Source of the DNA: Paraburkholderia sp. UYCP14C
GTDB taxonomy: Bacteria; Pseudomonadota; Gammaproteobacteria; Burkholderiales; Burkholderiaceae
Length of the DNA stretch: 64,000 nucleotides
Assembly: GCF_004197395.1 (NCBI RefSeq)
Contig: NZ_SELS01000001.1
Coordinates: 124,001 to 188,000 of the forward strand
Direction: 5' to 3'
Positions 9,408 through 18,400 of the stretch are shown in pieces (within the stretch, counting starts at the first letter, position 1; each line of letters starts with the position of its first letter). The notes beneath the pieces are model-generated. The model was not told the origin of the DNA. It saw only the letters and a program-made list of their open reading frames with translations, and searched no databases. Made by a program: the position numbers and the translations under genes.

Positions 9408-9719
9408 TCACGGCGCTTTTGCGTTGCCCTCGGTCACCGTGTCGACCTGAATAGCGGGCAGCCCTGACGGTACGGCGTTGGAGCCGACATGCCCGGTGAC
9501 ATGCACGATGCTGTTCTGCAGTTTCATCGCCACGGCGCGGTCGATGCCGACGAGCTGCCAGATCTTCGTGCCGCTGGACACGACCGGATAGGTGAACGGT
9601 TCGTTGCCGCGAATCGTCAGGGTGCCTTGTACCTCCACCGTGTCACCGATATGCGGCGTGCCGGCGCAGGCCGTGCCGACGCCGAGGACGAGCAGGGAAA
9701 GAATCAGTTGTCTGAGCAT
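9408..9719 (-). CDS. Small exported protein of unknown function
   Basis: A 103-residue protein with an N-terminal signal peptide (hydrophobic stretch ending near TACAGT, residues 1-20). The mature part is beta-rich (HIGDTVEVQGTLTIRG...) and may be an OB-like fold. The Cys near residue 19 sits in a weak lipobox (GTAC), so lipidation is doubtful. I do not recognise the family. It lies alone between hpnG and the M30-like peptidase gene, transcribed leftward. Confidence 0.6.
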   Translation of the reverse strand: MLRQLILSLLVLGVGTACAGTPHIGDTVEVQGTLTIRGNEPFTYPVVSSGTKIWQLVGIDRAVAMKLQNSIVHVTGHVGSNAVPSGLPAIQVDTVTEGNAKAP

Positions 9720-9781
9720 GAAGGCGGGAAAGGTCGGTCAGGTGCCCGGTGGGAAGCTTTCGCTTGCGGCTATCTTGCTTG

Positions 9782-9810
9782 AAAAAAGCCGTCCCCGAAA
9801 GGGACGGCTT
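9782..9810 (-). terminator. Rho-independent terminator of the M30-like peptidase gene
   Basis: A perfect 10-bp stem (AAGCCGTCCC / GGGACGGCTT, 9786-9795 and 9801-9810) with a 5-base loop. On the minus strand it runs into a T-tract, seen as the A-run at 9782-9787. It lies 49 bases past the peptidase stop. Confidence 0.85.
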
Positions 9811-9858
9811 CAGCAATGCAGCGCGCGCAAAATTGTCGCGGCGCGCTGCGTTCCGGCA

Positions 9859-11616
9859 TTACTGCACGACCACCGACAACGTCACACCGGGCGGAAGCGT
9901 CACCGTTTCCTGATATTTACCCGAAATGTTCGCGCGCACGGCCGGGAAGCTGGCGTAGCCAAGCAAAACGCCCGGTGATGCGGACGGCAGGTCACGAGTC
10001 TTCTTCGACGGGTCGATGGAGGGCAGCGTGAAGCCGCCTTCCGCGCGCGACGGGAATGCGTACAGGCTCATGTTCGCGCCGAACGGAACTTGCCCGCTGG
10101 CGGCGACCGTGAAGTGCCGCAACTCCTGTGCGGCGCTGGAGTCCGGGCGGACCTGTTTGATCGCGTCATTCAGCACGTCGATCGATGCCGTCGCATTCTT
10201 GTCGTTCAGAAGGGTCTTGTAGAAGGTCAGACCGAGCTGGCGATTCAGAAAGCCGCCGAACGAACCGTTCGTCGTGTAGCTGTCGCAGGTCGTGTCGGCC
10301 GGGTCCCACGTCGTCAGGCCGCAGGTATAGCTGCCGTGGCCGTTGTACGTCAGATACTGGGGCAGGCGATTGTCTCGGACCGAGTTGTAGGTCGGGTCGA
10401 TATTAAAGCTCACCCAGTCTTCCATCATCATGGCCGTGGTCTCTTCGAGCCACGTGTCGTACGCGTACTGGACGCCCATCAGCATGTCGCGACGATAGAA
10501 GTTCTGCATGTGCGTACTCTCGTGCGCCATGACGGTCTGCATTGCCTGCATGCCCGCGGTACCAGCCAGATACAGGGTCTCCGAATCCAGATAGAGCGAA
10601 AGGTCCGAGTTGCTGACGGACGTTGCGCCGCTACCCTGGTTGACGAAGTTATTGATCGCCCAGAAGTAACCGACCGTCCCATAAGGCTGGCCATCATGGT
10701 TGAAGTTCGCCACGACGAGGTCCACCGGTTGGGCGCCGGGAATCATGCCCGGCATGGTGACCGTACCCCAGAAGGGACCGCCCACGCCCGTGACCATGTC
10801 ATAGACGCCTCCGGCGCCCGCGTAATTCTGCAGGAGCGTGTTGACGATGGTCGGAGTGATTTTTCCGGTGCCGTACTCAGTCGTTTCGACCCACAGGTTG
10901 ACCTTCGTACCGTCGGAAGTCGTGGTCGTGGCCTCGAGCGTCATGTGACGCTGGGTGTAATCCATCAGCCAGAAGTCACGCGTGTCGCCGATGTTGTAGG
11001 TGGCCACCACGCGTTGCACTGCACCGATGACATCGGCCGAGGCCGCGGCGGCGCCCGCCGTCGATGGCTTGTTCACCAGCGCTTTCCAGCCGTTGGTGTT
11101 GAACTCGTGGACCGCCGCCACGCGCGGGTCTTCGCCAGTCGACGGGTGGGTTGCCGCGTTGGCGACGACGTCGGCTGACGACATCACGCTTGCGCTGACC
11201 GGCACCGCCGACATGGACTGGCTGCTGCCTTCGTTGGTGAATACGAGCGTCGCGGTGCGTCCCGTCGCGCCATTGATGGCGATGGTGACCGTATCGTTCT
11301 GCGCGCTGCTGTTGACTGCTTGCCACAAGCCCACACCGCTGCCGGAGTAGGTCGAGTCGTCGGCCGCACCGCAGTTGGTGCATGCCGCGTGCAACTTGCC
11401 GTCAGCTGACGGGGTGAAAGTGGCCGGCGGAGTTGGGGAAACCGGAGCAGGGGACACCGGGGCCGGAGAAGCCGGCGTTGGCGAACCGGTGTTCGTCGTG
11501 CTGGAGGTGCGCGTGCTGCCGTCGCCACCCCCACCGCCGCCGCATGCTGAGAGGCCCGCGGCCAGCGTAAGTGTTGCGATTAACCCGAAAACTGATTTCG
11601 AACGTTTGATAGACAT
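9859..11616 (-). CDS. Lipoprotein metallopeptidase, M30 (hyicolysin)-like
   Basis: This 585-residue protein starts MSIKRSKSV and has a lipoprotein signal peptide ending in the lipobox LSAC, then a poly-Gly run and a Thr/Pro/Ser-rich linker to about residue 75. The zinc motif HESTH is at residues 365-369, and a downstream WLEETTAMM supplies the likely third ligand, as in M30 peptidases. It is probably anchored to the outer membrane with the peptidase domain exposed. The open frame continues upstream to 11766, but the signal peptide fixes the start at 11616. A terminator follows. Substrate is unknown, and nothing beyond location ties it to hopanoids. Confidence 0.82.
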   Translation of the reverse strand: MSIKRSKSVFGLIATLTLAAGLSACGGGGGGDGSTRTSSTTNTGSPTPASPAPVSPAPVSPTPPATFTPSADGKLHAACTNCGAADDSTYSGSGVGLWQAVNSSAQNDTVTIAINGATGRTATLVFTNEGSSQSMSAVPVSASVMSSADVVANAATHPSTGEDPRVAAVHEFNTNGWKALVNKPSTAGAAAASADVIGAVQRVVATYNIGDTRDFWLMDYTQRHMTLEATTTTSDGTKVNLWVETTEYGTGKITPTIVNTLLQNYAGAGGVYDMVTGVGGPFWGTVTMPGMIPGAQPVDLVVANFNHDGQPYGTVGYFWAINNFVNQGSGATSVSNSDLSLYLDSETLYLAGTAGMQAMQTVMAHESTHMQNFYRRDMLMGVQYAYDTWLEETTAMMMEDWVSFNIDPTYNSVRDNRLPQYLTYNGHGSYTCGLTTWDPADTTCDSYTTNGSFGGFLNRQLGLTFYKTLLNDKNATASIDVLNDAIKQVRPDSSAAQELRHFTVAASGQVPFGANMSLYAFPSRAEGGFTLPSIDPSKKTRDLPSASPGVLLGYASFPAVRANISGKYQETVTLPPGVTLSVVVQ

Positions 11617-12041
11617 CCTCGTTTTTGCCCTCGTACGGCTTGGTTGGTTTAAAAGTTTTTGGTCTTTTTGGGTGCGGCAGGCCTTGTACGAGCGCCGACG
11701 GCACTCAATCGTTATCGGCAGAAGACAATTTGTAATTGAGGGGGTAAGGAGCGCTGTCGACTCCAAATAGAAGGCGTCATCGAAAAGGCGCCCGGCGGCG
11801 CCGTTTTGTGCATCGAAGGAAGGGCTTGGGAGGGGCGGCGCGTTTTGCGGATCACGACGCTCGCTTGAAGTGGCGGTGCGGCTGCGCGGACGGTGTCGCG
11901 AAGCATTGCCTATCGGGCCGATTAATTATGCAATTGTTGAAATACTAGGGAAAACCCTTATGTTTGGTAGAATGCTAGTGTTAACCCTAGGTTGTGGCGC
12001 GTGACGCGCCCGGCCCGGGAGCCTCAAACGCGGAGTACCTG
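11617..12041. other. Intergenic region between divergent peptidase and thioesterase genes
   Basis: About 425 bases with no gene. The last 100 bases are AT-rich and carry the motif ACTAGGGAAAACCCTTA at 11942-11958, followed by GTTAACCCTAGG near 11980-11991. Together these form CTAGGG...CCCTAG half-sites in opposite orientation. A TAGAAT at about 11969 could be a -10 for the thioesterase gene. No consistent -35 was found. Confidence 0.45.
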
Positions 12042-12527
12042 ATGAATTTTCATACGAGAAAGTGGGTCAAGCCCGAAGACCTGAATCCCAACGGGACCTT
12101 GTTCGGCGGCAGCCTGCTGCGCTGGATCGACGAAGAAGCCGCGATTTACGCGATTTCCCAGCTGGACAACCAGCGAGTCGTGACCAAGTTCATGTCCGAG
12201 ATCAACTTCGTCAGTTCGGCGCGCCAGGGCGACATCATCGAACTGGGCATGACCGCCACGCATTTTGGCCGTACGTCGATCACGCTGCGCTGCGAAGTGC
12301 GCAACAAGATCACCCGCAAGAGCATTCTGACGGTCGAAAAAATGGTGTTCGTCAATCTCGACGAAAACGGCGATCCGGCGCCGCATGGCCGCACGCGTAT
12401 CCGTTACGCGGACGAGCAGTTCGCCCACTATCGTGCGAACTCGAAGCCGGTGCCGCGAACCGCATCAGTCGCTACGGTCGAGGAAGATCGGGTCGCGGCG
12501 CGCAGCGAGGTCGAAAGCCTGCACTGA
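12042..12527 (+). CDS. Acyl-CoA thioesterase, YciA-like hotdog fold
   Basis: A 161-residue single hotdog-domain protein. The N-terminal LNPNGTLFGGSLLRWIDEEAA stretch carries the Asn/Gly and acidic residue expected of the YciA/BACH thioesterase active site, and FVSSARQGDIIELG is the second conserved strand. These enzymes hydrolyse acyl-CoA in the cytoplasm. The start at 12042 has GGAG at 12032-12035. A GTG-initiated extension from 11994 is unlikely. The last 30 residues are polar and variable. The gene stands alone and converges on mlaA. Confidence 0.87.
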   Translation: MNFHTRKWVKPEDLNPNGTLFGGSLLRWIDEEAAIYAISQLDNQRVVTKFMSEINFVSSARQGDIIELGMTATHFGRTSITLRCEVRNKITRKSILTVEKMVFVNLDENGDPAPHGRTRIRYADEQFAHYRANSKPVPRTASVATVEEDRVAARSEVESLH

Positions 12528-12585
12528 GCGGGCTGCTGCGGAGCCTGCCGATTTGCTCGGCCGAAGTTTTTGGCTGTATTTCCAC

Positions 12586-12612
12586 GCGGGGCGACCATCG
12601 AGGGCGCCCCGC
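12586..12612. terminator. Hairpin between convergent thioesterase and mlaA-like genes
   Basis: An 8-bp GC stem (GCGGGGCG / CGCCCCGC) with an 11-base loop lies in the 100-base gap between two convergent genes. The T-tract is weak on both strands, so efficiency is uncertain, but the position suits a shared terminator. Confidence 0.45.
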
Positions 12613-12629
12613 TGTGCTTTGGAGCGACG

Positions 12630-13655
12630 TTATTGCGGGGCCGATGCCGGCGTGGCTGGAGTAGCTGGAGTAGCTGGAGTAGCGCCCACGCCGGTGTCGC
12701 CCGGATCGGAGTAGTTCGGCAGATCTCCGCCAGGCGCGCTGGGCGCGCCGCCCGACGCTCCGTTTGGCGCAGGTGCGGACTCACCCGGATCGTTGTAATT
12801 CGGCAGCGCGCCCGGCGCGCCCTTGGCCGCGCCGCCCGCTCCCGAAGCTCCATCCGGCGCCTCGCCCACATCGCCGGGATCGGCGTAATTCGGCAGCCCG
12901 CCCGCCGGCGCGCCGCCCGCAGGCGCAGCCGGGCCCGTGTCGCCGTGATCGTCGTACTCCGGCAGCGGTGGAGGGGCAGCGCTCGTGCCGCGCAGACGCG
13001 AGAGGCGCTGCTGCACATAGGCATCACGCACGAACGAGTATTTGTCGAGCGCAGCCTGCTCCAGCAGGGTGGTCGCGCCGAGCAGATCCGAACGCGTGCT
13101 GATGAATTGCAGCAGGTACAGCGGATTGCGGACCGCGGGTTCCATATAGGTCACCGGGTATAACTTCACGTCGACGATAAACCCCATGCTGTCGCGCACC
13201 GTGCTCGGCCCGAACAGCGGCAGCACCAGATACGGACCCGACGGGATGCCCCAATGCCCGAGCGTCAGACCGAAGTCCTGATGATGCTTGGGCAGACCGG
13301 CCGGCGTCGCAAAGTCGAGCAGGCCGCCAATCCCAAACACCGAGTTGAGCGCGAAACGCATGATGTCTTCGGTCGCATCGGTGATCTTCAGTTGCAGCAG
13401 CGCGTTCGCGGCGTTGGTGAGGTCGCCGAGGTTCGAGAAAAAATTGCTGATGGCGGTGCGCAGCGGCTGCGGCGTGACCTTCTGATAGCCCTTCGCGACC
13501 GGCACGGCGATAAAGCGATCGACTCCGTCGTTGAAGTTGAAGATCACCCGGTTCACCGGCTCGAACGGATCACCCGGCTTGCGGTCGGGCGCGGTCGCGC
13601 AGCCGGAAATAAGACCCGCGGCGGTGAGCGCCAGCGCGGCGTTACGCAGCTTCAT
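12630..13655 (-). CDS. mlaA: MlaA/VacJ-family outer-membrane lipoprotein with repetitive C-terminal tail
   Basis: This 341-residue protein has a lipoprotein signal (lipobox ISGC near residue 18) and the VacJ domain from about residues 30-235 (DPFEPVNRVIFNFND, GVDFV-type helices, GHWGIPSGPYLVLP). MlaA removes mislocalised phospholipid from the outer leaflet of the outer membrane. Unusually, about 100 extra residues follow, rich in Pro, Ala and Gly, with four copies of a LPxYxDxGD element and an ending ATPATPATPATPA. The start at 13655 lies 2 bases past the hpnN stop, so the two are one transcription unit. That links it to hopanoid rather than general phospholipid traffic (inference). Confidence 0.88.
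   Translation of the reverse strand: MKLRNAALALTAAGLISGCATAPDRKPGDPFEPVNRVIFNFNDGVDRFIAVPVAKGYQKVTPQPLRTAISNFFSNLGDLTNAANALLQLKITDATEDIMRFALNSVFGIGGLLDFATPAGLPKHHQDFGLTLGHWGIPSGPYLVLPLFGPSTVRDSMGFIVDVKLYPVTYMEPAVRNPLYLLQFISTRSDLLGATTLLEQAALDKYSFVRDAYVQQRLSRLRGTSAAPPPLPEYDDHGDTGPAAPAGGAPAGGLPNYADPGDVGEAPDGASGAGGAAKGAPGALPNYNDPGESAPAPNGASGGAPSAPGGDLPNYSDPGDTGVGATPATPATPATPASAPQ
12654..12684. repeat. 9-bp tandem repeat in the mlaA-like tail
   Basis: The unit TGGAGTAGC is repeated about three and a half times. On the minus strand it encodes the ATPATPATPATPA stretch at the end of the MlaA-like protein. A unit of three codons can expand or shrink without breaking the frame. Confidence 0.75.
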
Positions 13656-13657
13656 GC

Positions 13658-16273
13658 TTATATTCCTTTTTGCTTCCCGCGACGTTGACGCGGCTTGCCC
13701 ATCAGCACCGGCTGGAAAACCACCGCGCCGATCAGCGTGCAGAACAACGAAAGCGCGAGCAGCTTCCCCATGCTGGACGTGCCCGGATGGTGCGACAGCC
13801 ACAGACTACCAAACGCGGTCGCCGTTGTGGCGGCGCTGAACAGCACCGCATGCGTAAGGCTCGACTGCAACAGGCCGGTCTGGCCGTGGCGCCACGCCAT
13901 TACGAAGTAGATCTTGAACGCGACGCCGACGCCGAGCATCAGCGGCAGCGCGATGATGTTCGCGAAATTCAGCGGCATGCCAAACACCACGCACAGCTCG
14001 AGCGTGACGAGCGCGGAAACCAGCAGAGGCACCAGCGTGCGCAGCACATCGCCGACCCGGCGCAGCGCAATCCATAGCAGCACGGCGATCGACAGCAGCG
14101 CATAGACAGCCGCCTGCAGAAACGCCTTGATGATCGTGTCGGCCGAATGCAGGATCGAGATCGGTCCGCCGATCGCACCCGGCTCCGCCTTCTTCACCGC
14201 ATGCGCGAAGCGCGCGAGCATCTGGTCGTCGTTCGGATCGATGCCGGGCGGCACCTTCGGCGCGATATCGACGAGCGCGTGCCCGCCCTTGCCGATCCAC
14301 ATCGCGGTGATGCCCGGGGGCAGACTCTGCTGGGTGATTTCGGTCGGCTGCAGCAGGCTCTCCAACTGCTTCAACGCGATTCGCAGCGTGTCGGACATCG
14401 CGACTTCGGCGCGCTCGCGCGTGGCGGCGTCGGCGGCGGCGAGCTTTTGCAGCGTCGCGGACAGGTGTTGCGCTTCCGCCGCGCCCGGCCCCGGGTGGTC
14501 CTCGGCGGCGAGCGACAACTGATTCGCCGCGCGCTTCAATGCGGCGACGCGGACCTCGTCGGTGGCCTGCGGCGCGGGCTGCTGTTGCAGCGCCGGCAGC
14601 AGTTGCTGCGCGGCGCTCGCGATCAGCATCATCTTCTGCTGCTGGTCGGTAGGCACGAAGGTGCTCAGCGTGTTGACGCGGCCCACTTCCGGCAACTTGC
14701 GCAGCCGCGCGGCCATCGCGTCGGCGTCGGCCAGCGACGGCGCCAGCGCCTGCACGTTGTTGACCGCGGCTTCGGGCGAATCCTTCAGCGACAGCAAGGT
14801 TGCCATCGACTCTGTATGCGGGTCCTTAAGATGCAGCGGATTGAAGTCGAAACGCAGGTGCGTGAGCAGCGGCGTCGCGCCGATCACGACGAGCAGCGTG
14901 CCGATCAGCACCGGCTTGCGATTGCGGTCGAGGAAGTCGTCGACGGGTTCGAGCTGCTTGAAACCCGGCGAGGCGACTTCGCCCGGCGGATTGAAGACCT
15001 TCAGCAGCGCCGGCAGCAGCGTCATGTTCGTGAAGTACGCGACGAACATGCCGACGCCCGCGATCTGACCCAGCTCCGACACGCCGCGATACGCGGTCGG
15101 CAGGAACGAGAAGAAGCTCAGCGCGACTGCCACGGCCGCGAGCGTGAGCGGCACGCCGATGCTGTGCGCGGTGTGCATCAGCGCGGCCGACAGCCGGTCG
15201 TCGCGGTTGCGCTCCTCGCGATACTTGACGCCGAACTGCACGCCGAAGTCGACGCCGAGCCCGACGAACAGCACCATGAACGCGACCGAGATCATGTTGA
15301 GGGCGCCGACCATCATCAGGCCGAGCGCGGCCGTGATCGCGAGACCGACGAACAGCGTGATGAACACCGCCGCGATCATGCGGCCCGAGCGCAGCGCGAG
15401 CCACAGAATGATCAGCACGACGATGAAAGTGCCGATGCCGTTCAGCACCGCGCCGTCCTGCACCGACGCGAACTCCTCGTCGGCGAGCGGCTGCTCGCCG
15501 GTCAGGCGGATCGTCGCGCCGTAGCGCTGTTCGAGATGCAGCGACACCGCGGTCGCGCGAATCGAACTCGATGCGGCCGCGCCCGGCTCCAGCGCGTCGT
15601 AGTTGACGACCGGCTGCACGACGACGAACGAGCGCGCCGGCTCGGTGGCGGCACCTTTGTCGACGAGCGCACGCCACGAGAACGCGGCGGGCTGGCCGGC
15701 CAGCACGCGATCGATGGTGTTCGCGCTTTGCCCGAGCAGCCGGCTCATATCGGCGAGTTTGACCTGGCCCAGTTGCAGCGGCAGCAGCAGACTCGTGGTC
15801 AGCGTGCCGGCGAGACCGGTCAGGCTCGGATCATGCGCAAGCTGATTGACGAGCGGGCGCGACTGCACGAGTTGCGAGGTGGTGGACATCACCTCGTCGG
15901 TGGACGGAAACAGCAGGCCGTTGTGTTCGAAGAACGGCCCGCCAGCGGGCTGCGAGACCGACGTGAACTCCTTCGGATCGGCTCTGAGCGCCGCGGTCAG
16001 CGCGTTGGCCGCGGCATCGGCGAACTCGGGCGCGCGCGCCTCGACCACTACCAGCACGGTGCCGCCGCGGTCGGGGAAGGCTGCGTCGAGCGCGTTCTGG
16101 ACTGCCGCCCATTGCTTGTCGGTCTCGATGAGACGGCTGATGTCCGTGTTGATCTTGAAGTTATGCACGACGTAGACGGCGCTCAGAACGGCGAGCACGA
16201 TCGACACCGCGATGATCCTCAGCGGATGACGCACCGAGGACGCGACGAGACGGACGATATATGGCTTCAGCAT
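13658..16273 (-). CDS. hpnN: Hopanoid transporter HpnN (RND/MMPL superfamily)
   Basis: This 871-residue inner-membrane protein has the RND layout. One membrane segment lies near residues 15-35, followed by a large periplasmic domain, a five-helix bundle (about 265-440), a second periplasmic domain, and a final helix bundle (about 735-860). HpnN moves hopanoids from the inner to the outer membrane. The start at 16273 (MLKPYIV) is where family similarity begins, and the upstream open frame lacks a family match. It is followed after 2 bases by the mlaA-like gene and is divergent from hpnM. Confidence 0.93.
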   Translation of the reverse strand: MLKPYIVRLVASSVRHPLRIIAVSIVLAVLSAVYVVHNFKINTDISRLIETDKQWAAVQNALDAAFPDRGGTVLVVVEARAPEFADAAANALTAALRADPKEFTSVSQPAGGPFFEHNGLLFPSTDEVMSTTSQLVQSRPLVNQLAHDPSLTGLAGTLTTSLLLPLQLGQVKLADMSRLLGQSANTIDRVLAGQPAAFSWRALVDKGAATEPARSFVVVQPVVNYDALEPGAAASSSIRATAVSLHLEQRYGATIRLTGEQPLADEEFASVQDGAVLNGIGTFIVVLIILWLALRSGRMIAAVFITLFVGLAITAALGLMMVGALNMISVAFMVLFVGLGVDFGVQFGVKYREERNRDDRLSAALMHTAHSIGVPLTLAAVAVALSFFSFLPTAYRGVSELGQIAGVGMFVAYFTNMTLLPALLKVFNPPGEVASPGFKQLEPVDDFLDRNRKPVLIGTLLVVIGATPLLTHLRFDFNPLHLKDPHTESMATLLSLKDSPEAAVNNVQALAPSLADADAMAARLRKLPEVGRVNTLSTFVPTDQQQKMMLIASAAQQLLPALQQQPAPQATDEVRVAALKRAANQLSLAAEDHPGPGAAEAQHLSATLQKLAAADAATRERAEVAMSDTLRIALKQLESLLQPTEITQQSLPPGITAMWIGKGGHALVDIAPKVPPGIDPNDDQMLARFAHAVKKAEPGAIGGPISILHSADTIIKAFLQAAVYALLSIAVLLWIALRRVGDVLRTLVPLLVSALVTLELCVVFGMPLNFANIIALPLMLGVGVAFKIYFVMAWRHGQTGLLQSSLTHAVLFSAATTATAFGSLWLSHHPGTSSMGKLLALSLFCTLIGAVVFQPVLMGKPRQRRGKQKGI

Positions 16274-16485
16274 GTAGGCGGACGTGGCCTTATCACGGGT
16301 GTTGTTTTTGACGAAGGTGCATAAGTATACAGAGGCCGGGCAAGCAAGCCCGACTTCGGTAGCAAGTAGGGCTCCCGACGGCTTTGTCGGGACGGGAACG
16401 CAATCCCCGCTATACTGGTCTACCACTCTTTAGCCGCGGGCTGTGCGGCCTGCCGGCGCTACTTCTTTCGAGTCATGACAAGCGT
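16274..16485. promoter_or_regulatory. Divergent promoter region of hpnN-mlaA and hpnM
   Basis: A 212-base gap holding back-to-back candidate -10 boxes. TATACT on the minus strand at 16324-16329 faces hpnN, and TATACT on the plus strand at 16411-16416 faces hpnM. Neither has a clear -35 at 16-18 bases. The arrangement would allow joint regulation of the transport genes. Confidence 0.4.
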
Positions 16486-17088
16486 ATGAAACGATATCTG
16501 ACTGCTTTTGTGGCTGCGGCCGTGGTATCCACGGCGGCGTTTGCGCAGAGCGCACCCGACGCGGTGGTAAAAAGTGCAGTGCAGGGCACGGTGACTGCAA
16601 TGAAGTCTGACCCGCAGGCGCGCGGCGGCGACATGGCGAAGATCACCCAGGTCGTCCAGACGCATTTCCTGCCCGCTACCGACTTCCAGCGCACTACGCG
16701 TATCGCGGTCGGCAAGCCGTGGTCGACCGCGACACCGGAGCAGCAGAAGCAGCTGTACGAGCAGTTTACGCTGCTGCTTACGCGCACCTATGCGGCATCG
16801 CTGTCGCAACTGCGCGACCAGGACGTGAAGTTCCAGTTTGCGCCGGTCAGTGTGCAAGGCGGCGAGACCGACATCGTCGTGCAATCGCACGTGATCAGCA
16901 ACGGCGGCGACGACGCGATCGGCTACCGGCTCACCAAGGGGCCGTCGGGCTGGAAGATCTACGACATCAACATGATGGGTGCGTGGCTGATCCAGGTGTA
17001 TCAGACGCAGTTCGCCGATCAGATTGCCAAAGGCGGCATCGATGGGCTGATCAAATTCCTGACCGCGCATAATGCGCGCGGCGCGTGA
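16486..17088 (+). CDS. hpnM: MlaC/Ttg2D-like periplasmic protein HpnM
   Basis: This 200-residue protein has a cleavable signal peptide (MKRYLTAFVAAAVVSTAAFAQ) and the MlaC/toluene-tolerance fold, with the conserved stretch HFLPATDFQRTTR...GKPWSTATPEQQ. MlaC carries lipid across the periplasm, and HpnM is the version found with hopanoid genes. The start at 16486 is set by the signal peptide. The gene is monocistronic, divergent from hpnN and followed by a strong terminator. With HpnN and the MlaA homologue it completes an inner-to-outer-membrane path (inference). Confidence 0.88.
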   Translation: MKRYLTAFVAAAVVSTAAFAQSAPDAVVKSAVQGTVTAMKSDPQARGGDMAKITQVVQTHFLPATDFQRTTRIAVGKPWSTATPEQQKQLYEQFTLLLTRTYAASLSQLRDQDVKFQFAPVSVQGGETDIVVQSHVISNGGDDAIGYRLTKGPSGWKIYDINMMGAWLIQVYQTQFADQIAKGGIDGLIKFLTAHNARGA

Positions 17089-17123
17089 GCGCGTCGGTCG
17101 ACAGAAGTTTTAATCGGTAAAAG

Positions 17124-17160
17124 AAAAGCGCGGTGGCCTTGATTGGCCACCGCGCTTTTT
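17124..17160. terminator. Bidirectional terminator between hpnM and hpnH
   Basis: A 15-bp perfect stem (AAAAGCGCGGTGGCC / GGCCACCGCGCTTTT, 17124-17138 and 17145-17159) with a 6-base loop. It has T-runs on both strands and lies between convergent genes. Confidence 0.93.
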
Positions 17161-17235
17161 TCATGCTTGATGCTAGCCTGGGCTAGTGATCAGCCACATG
17201 CAGGGGCGGCGCGCGGCCGCCATCCTGCCGAAGCC

Positions 17236-18390
17236 TCAGTGCGCCGCTGTAGCGGTCTCCACCTTCTTGCCCTTGCCGGCGCGCGTGATTTCTTCGAGCT
17301 TGATCTCGACGTGACGCGAGAACACGTACTCGGCGGGGCGCTGCTTGTCGAGCGGGATGTCCTGCGCGAACGCGCCGGTCGTCTTCGGACCGCGCATGCT
17401 GACCTTCAGCGCCTTCAGCGGATGCGCAACCGTGTCCATCACGGCCGTCGCTTCGAAACCGCAGTGGACCATGCAGTCCGCGCACTTCTCGTAGTTGCCG
17501 GTGCCGTACTTGTCCCAGTCGGTGGTTTCCATCAGTTCCTTGAAGGTCTTCACGTAGCCTTCGCCGACCAGATAGCACGGTTTTTGCCAGCCGAACACGG
17601 TACGCGCGGGGTTGCCCCACGGCGTGCATTCGTAGGTCTGGTTGCCGGCGAGGAAGTCGAGGAACATCGCCGACTGGCTGAACGACCAGTTCTTGCCGTT
17701 GTTGCCGCGCTTGAAAATTTCGCGGAACAGCTGCTTGGTCTTGTCGCGGTTCAGGAAGTGCTGCTGATCCGGCGCGCGCTCATACGCATAGCCCGGCGAC
17801 ACCGTGATGCCGTCGACGCCCATCGGGCCCAGCGTGTCGAAGAACTTCGCCACACGTTCCGGCTGCGCGTCGTTGAACAGCGTGCAGTTGATGTTCACGC
17901 GGAAGCCGCGGCGCTTCGCTTCGCGGATCGCGGCGACGGCCTTGTCGTACACGCCTTCCTGCGACACCGAGTGATCGTGCGATTCCTTGTCGCCGTCGAG
18001 GTGAACCGACCAGACGAAGTACGGATTCGGCTCGTAGTCGTCCATCTTCTTTTCCATCAGCAGCGCGTTCGTGCACAGGTACACGAACTTCTTGCGCGCC
18101 ATGATGCCCTTGACGATCTGCGGCATTTCCTTGTGCAGCAGCGGCTCGCCGCCCGCGATCGACACGACCGGCGCGCCGCACTCGTCGACGGCCTGCAGGC
18201 ATTCTTCGAGCGACAGACGCTGGTTCAGGATCGGATCCGGATAGTCGATCTTGCCGCAGCCATTGCAGGCGAGATTGCAGCGAAACAGCGGCTCCAGCAT
18301 CAGGGCGAGCGGATAGCGTTTGTTGCCGGAGAGATGCTGGCGCATGATGTATGCGCCGACGCGGACTTTCTGTAGCAGCGGAATAGACAA
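17236..18390 (-). CDS. hpnH: Adenosyl-hopene synthase HpnH (radical SAM)
   Basis: A 384-residue cytoplasmic radical-SAM enzyme with the cluster motif CNLACNGC near residues 38-45, the SIAGGEPLLH SAM-binding strand, and a C-terminal Cys set (YEKCADCMVHCGF). HpnH adds 5-deoxyadenosyl to hopene, the first step of C35 hopanoid synthesis. The start codon is TTG at 18390, preceded by AAGGAGG with good spacing. The Shine-Dalgarno overlaps the ispH stop at 18401, so translation follows ispH directly. Confidence 0.95.
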   Translation of the reverse strand: MSIPLLQKVRVGAYIMRQHLSGNKRYPLALMLEPLFRCNLACNGCGKIDYPDPILNQRLSLEECLQAVDECGAPVVSIAGGEPLLHKEMPQIVKGIMARKKFVYLCTNALLMEKKMDDYEPNPYFVWSVHLDGDKESHDHSVSQEGVYDKAVAAIREAKRRGFRVNINCTLFNDAQPERVAKFFDTLGPMGVDGITVSPGYAYERAPDQQHFLNRDKTKQLFREIFKRGNNGKNWSFSQSAMFLDFLAGNQTYECTPWGNPARTVFGWQKPCYLVGEGYVKTFKELMETTDWDKYGTGNYEKCADCMVHCGFEATAVMDTVAHPLKALKVSMRGPKTTGAFAQDIPLDKQRPAEYVFSRHVEIKLEEITRAGKGKKVETATAAH

Positions 18391-18400
18391 GGCGTCCTCC

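Noticed and set aside
12654-12684. CRISPR-type repeat
   Set aside because: The 9-bp unit has no spacers and encodes an in-frame ATP-triplet repeat within a gene.
14147-16324. 725-codon forward open frame antisense to hpnN
   Set aside because: Arg/His-rich with no domain; hpnN on the other strand is unmistakable.
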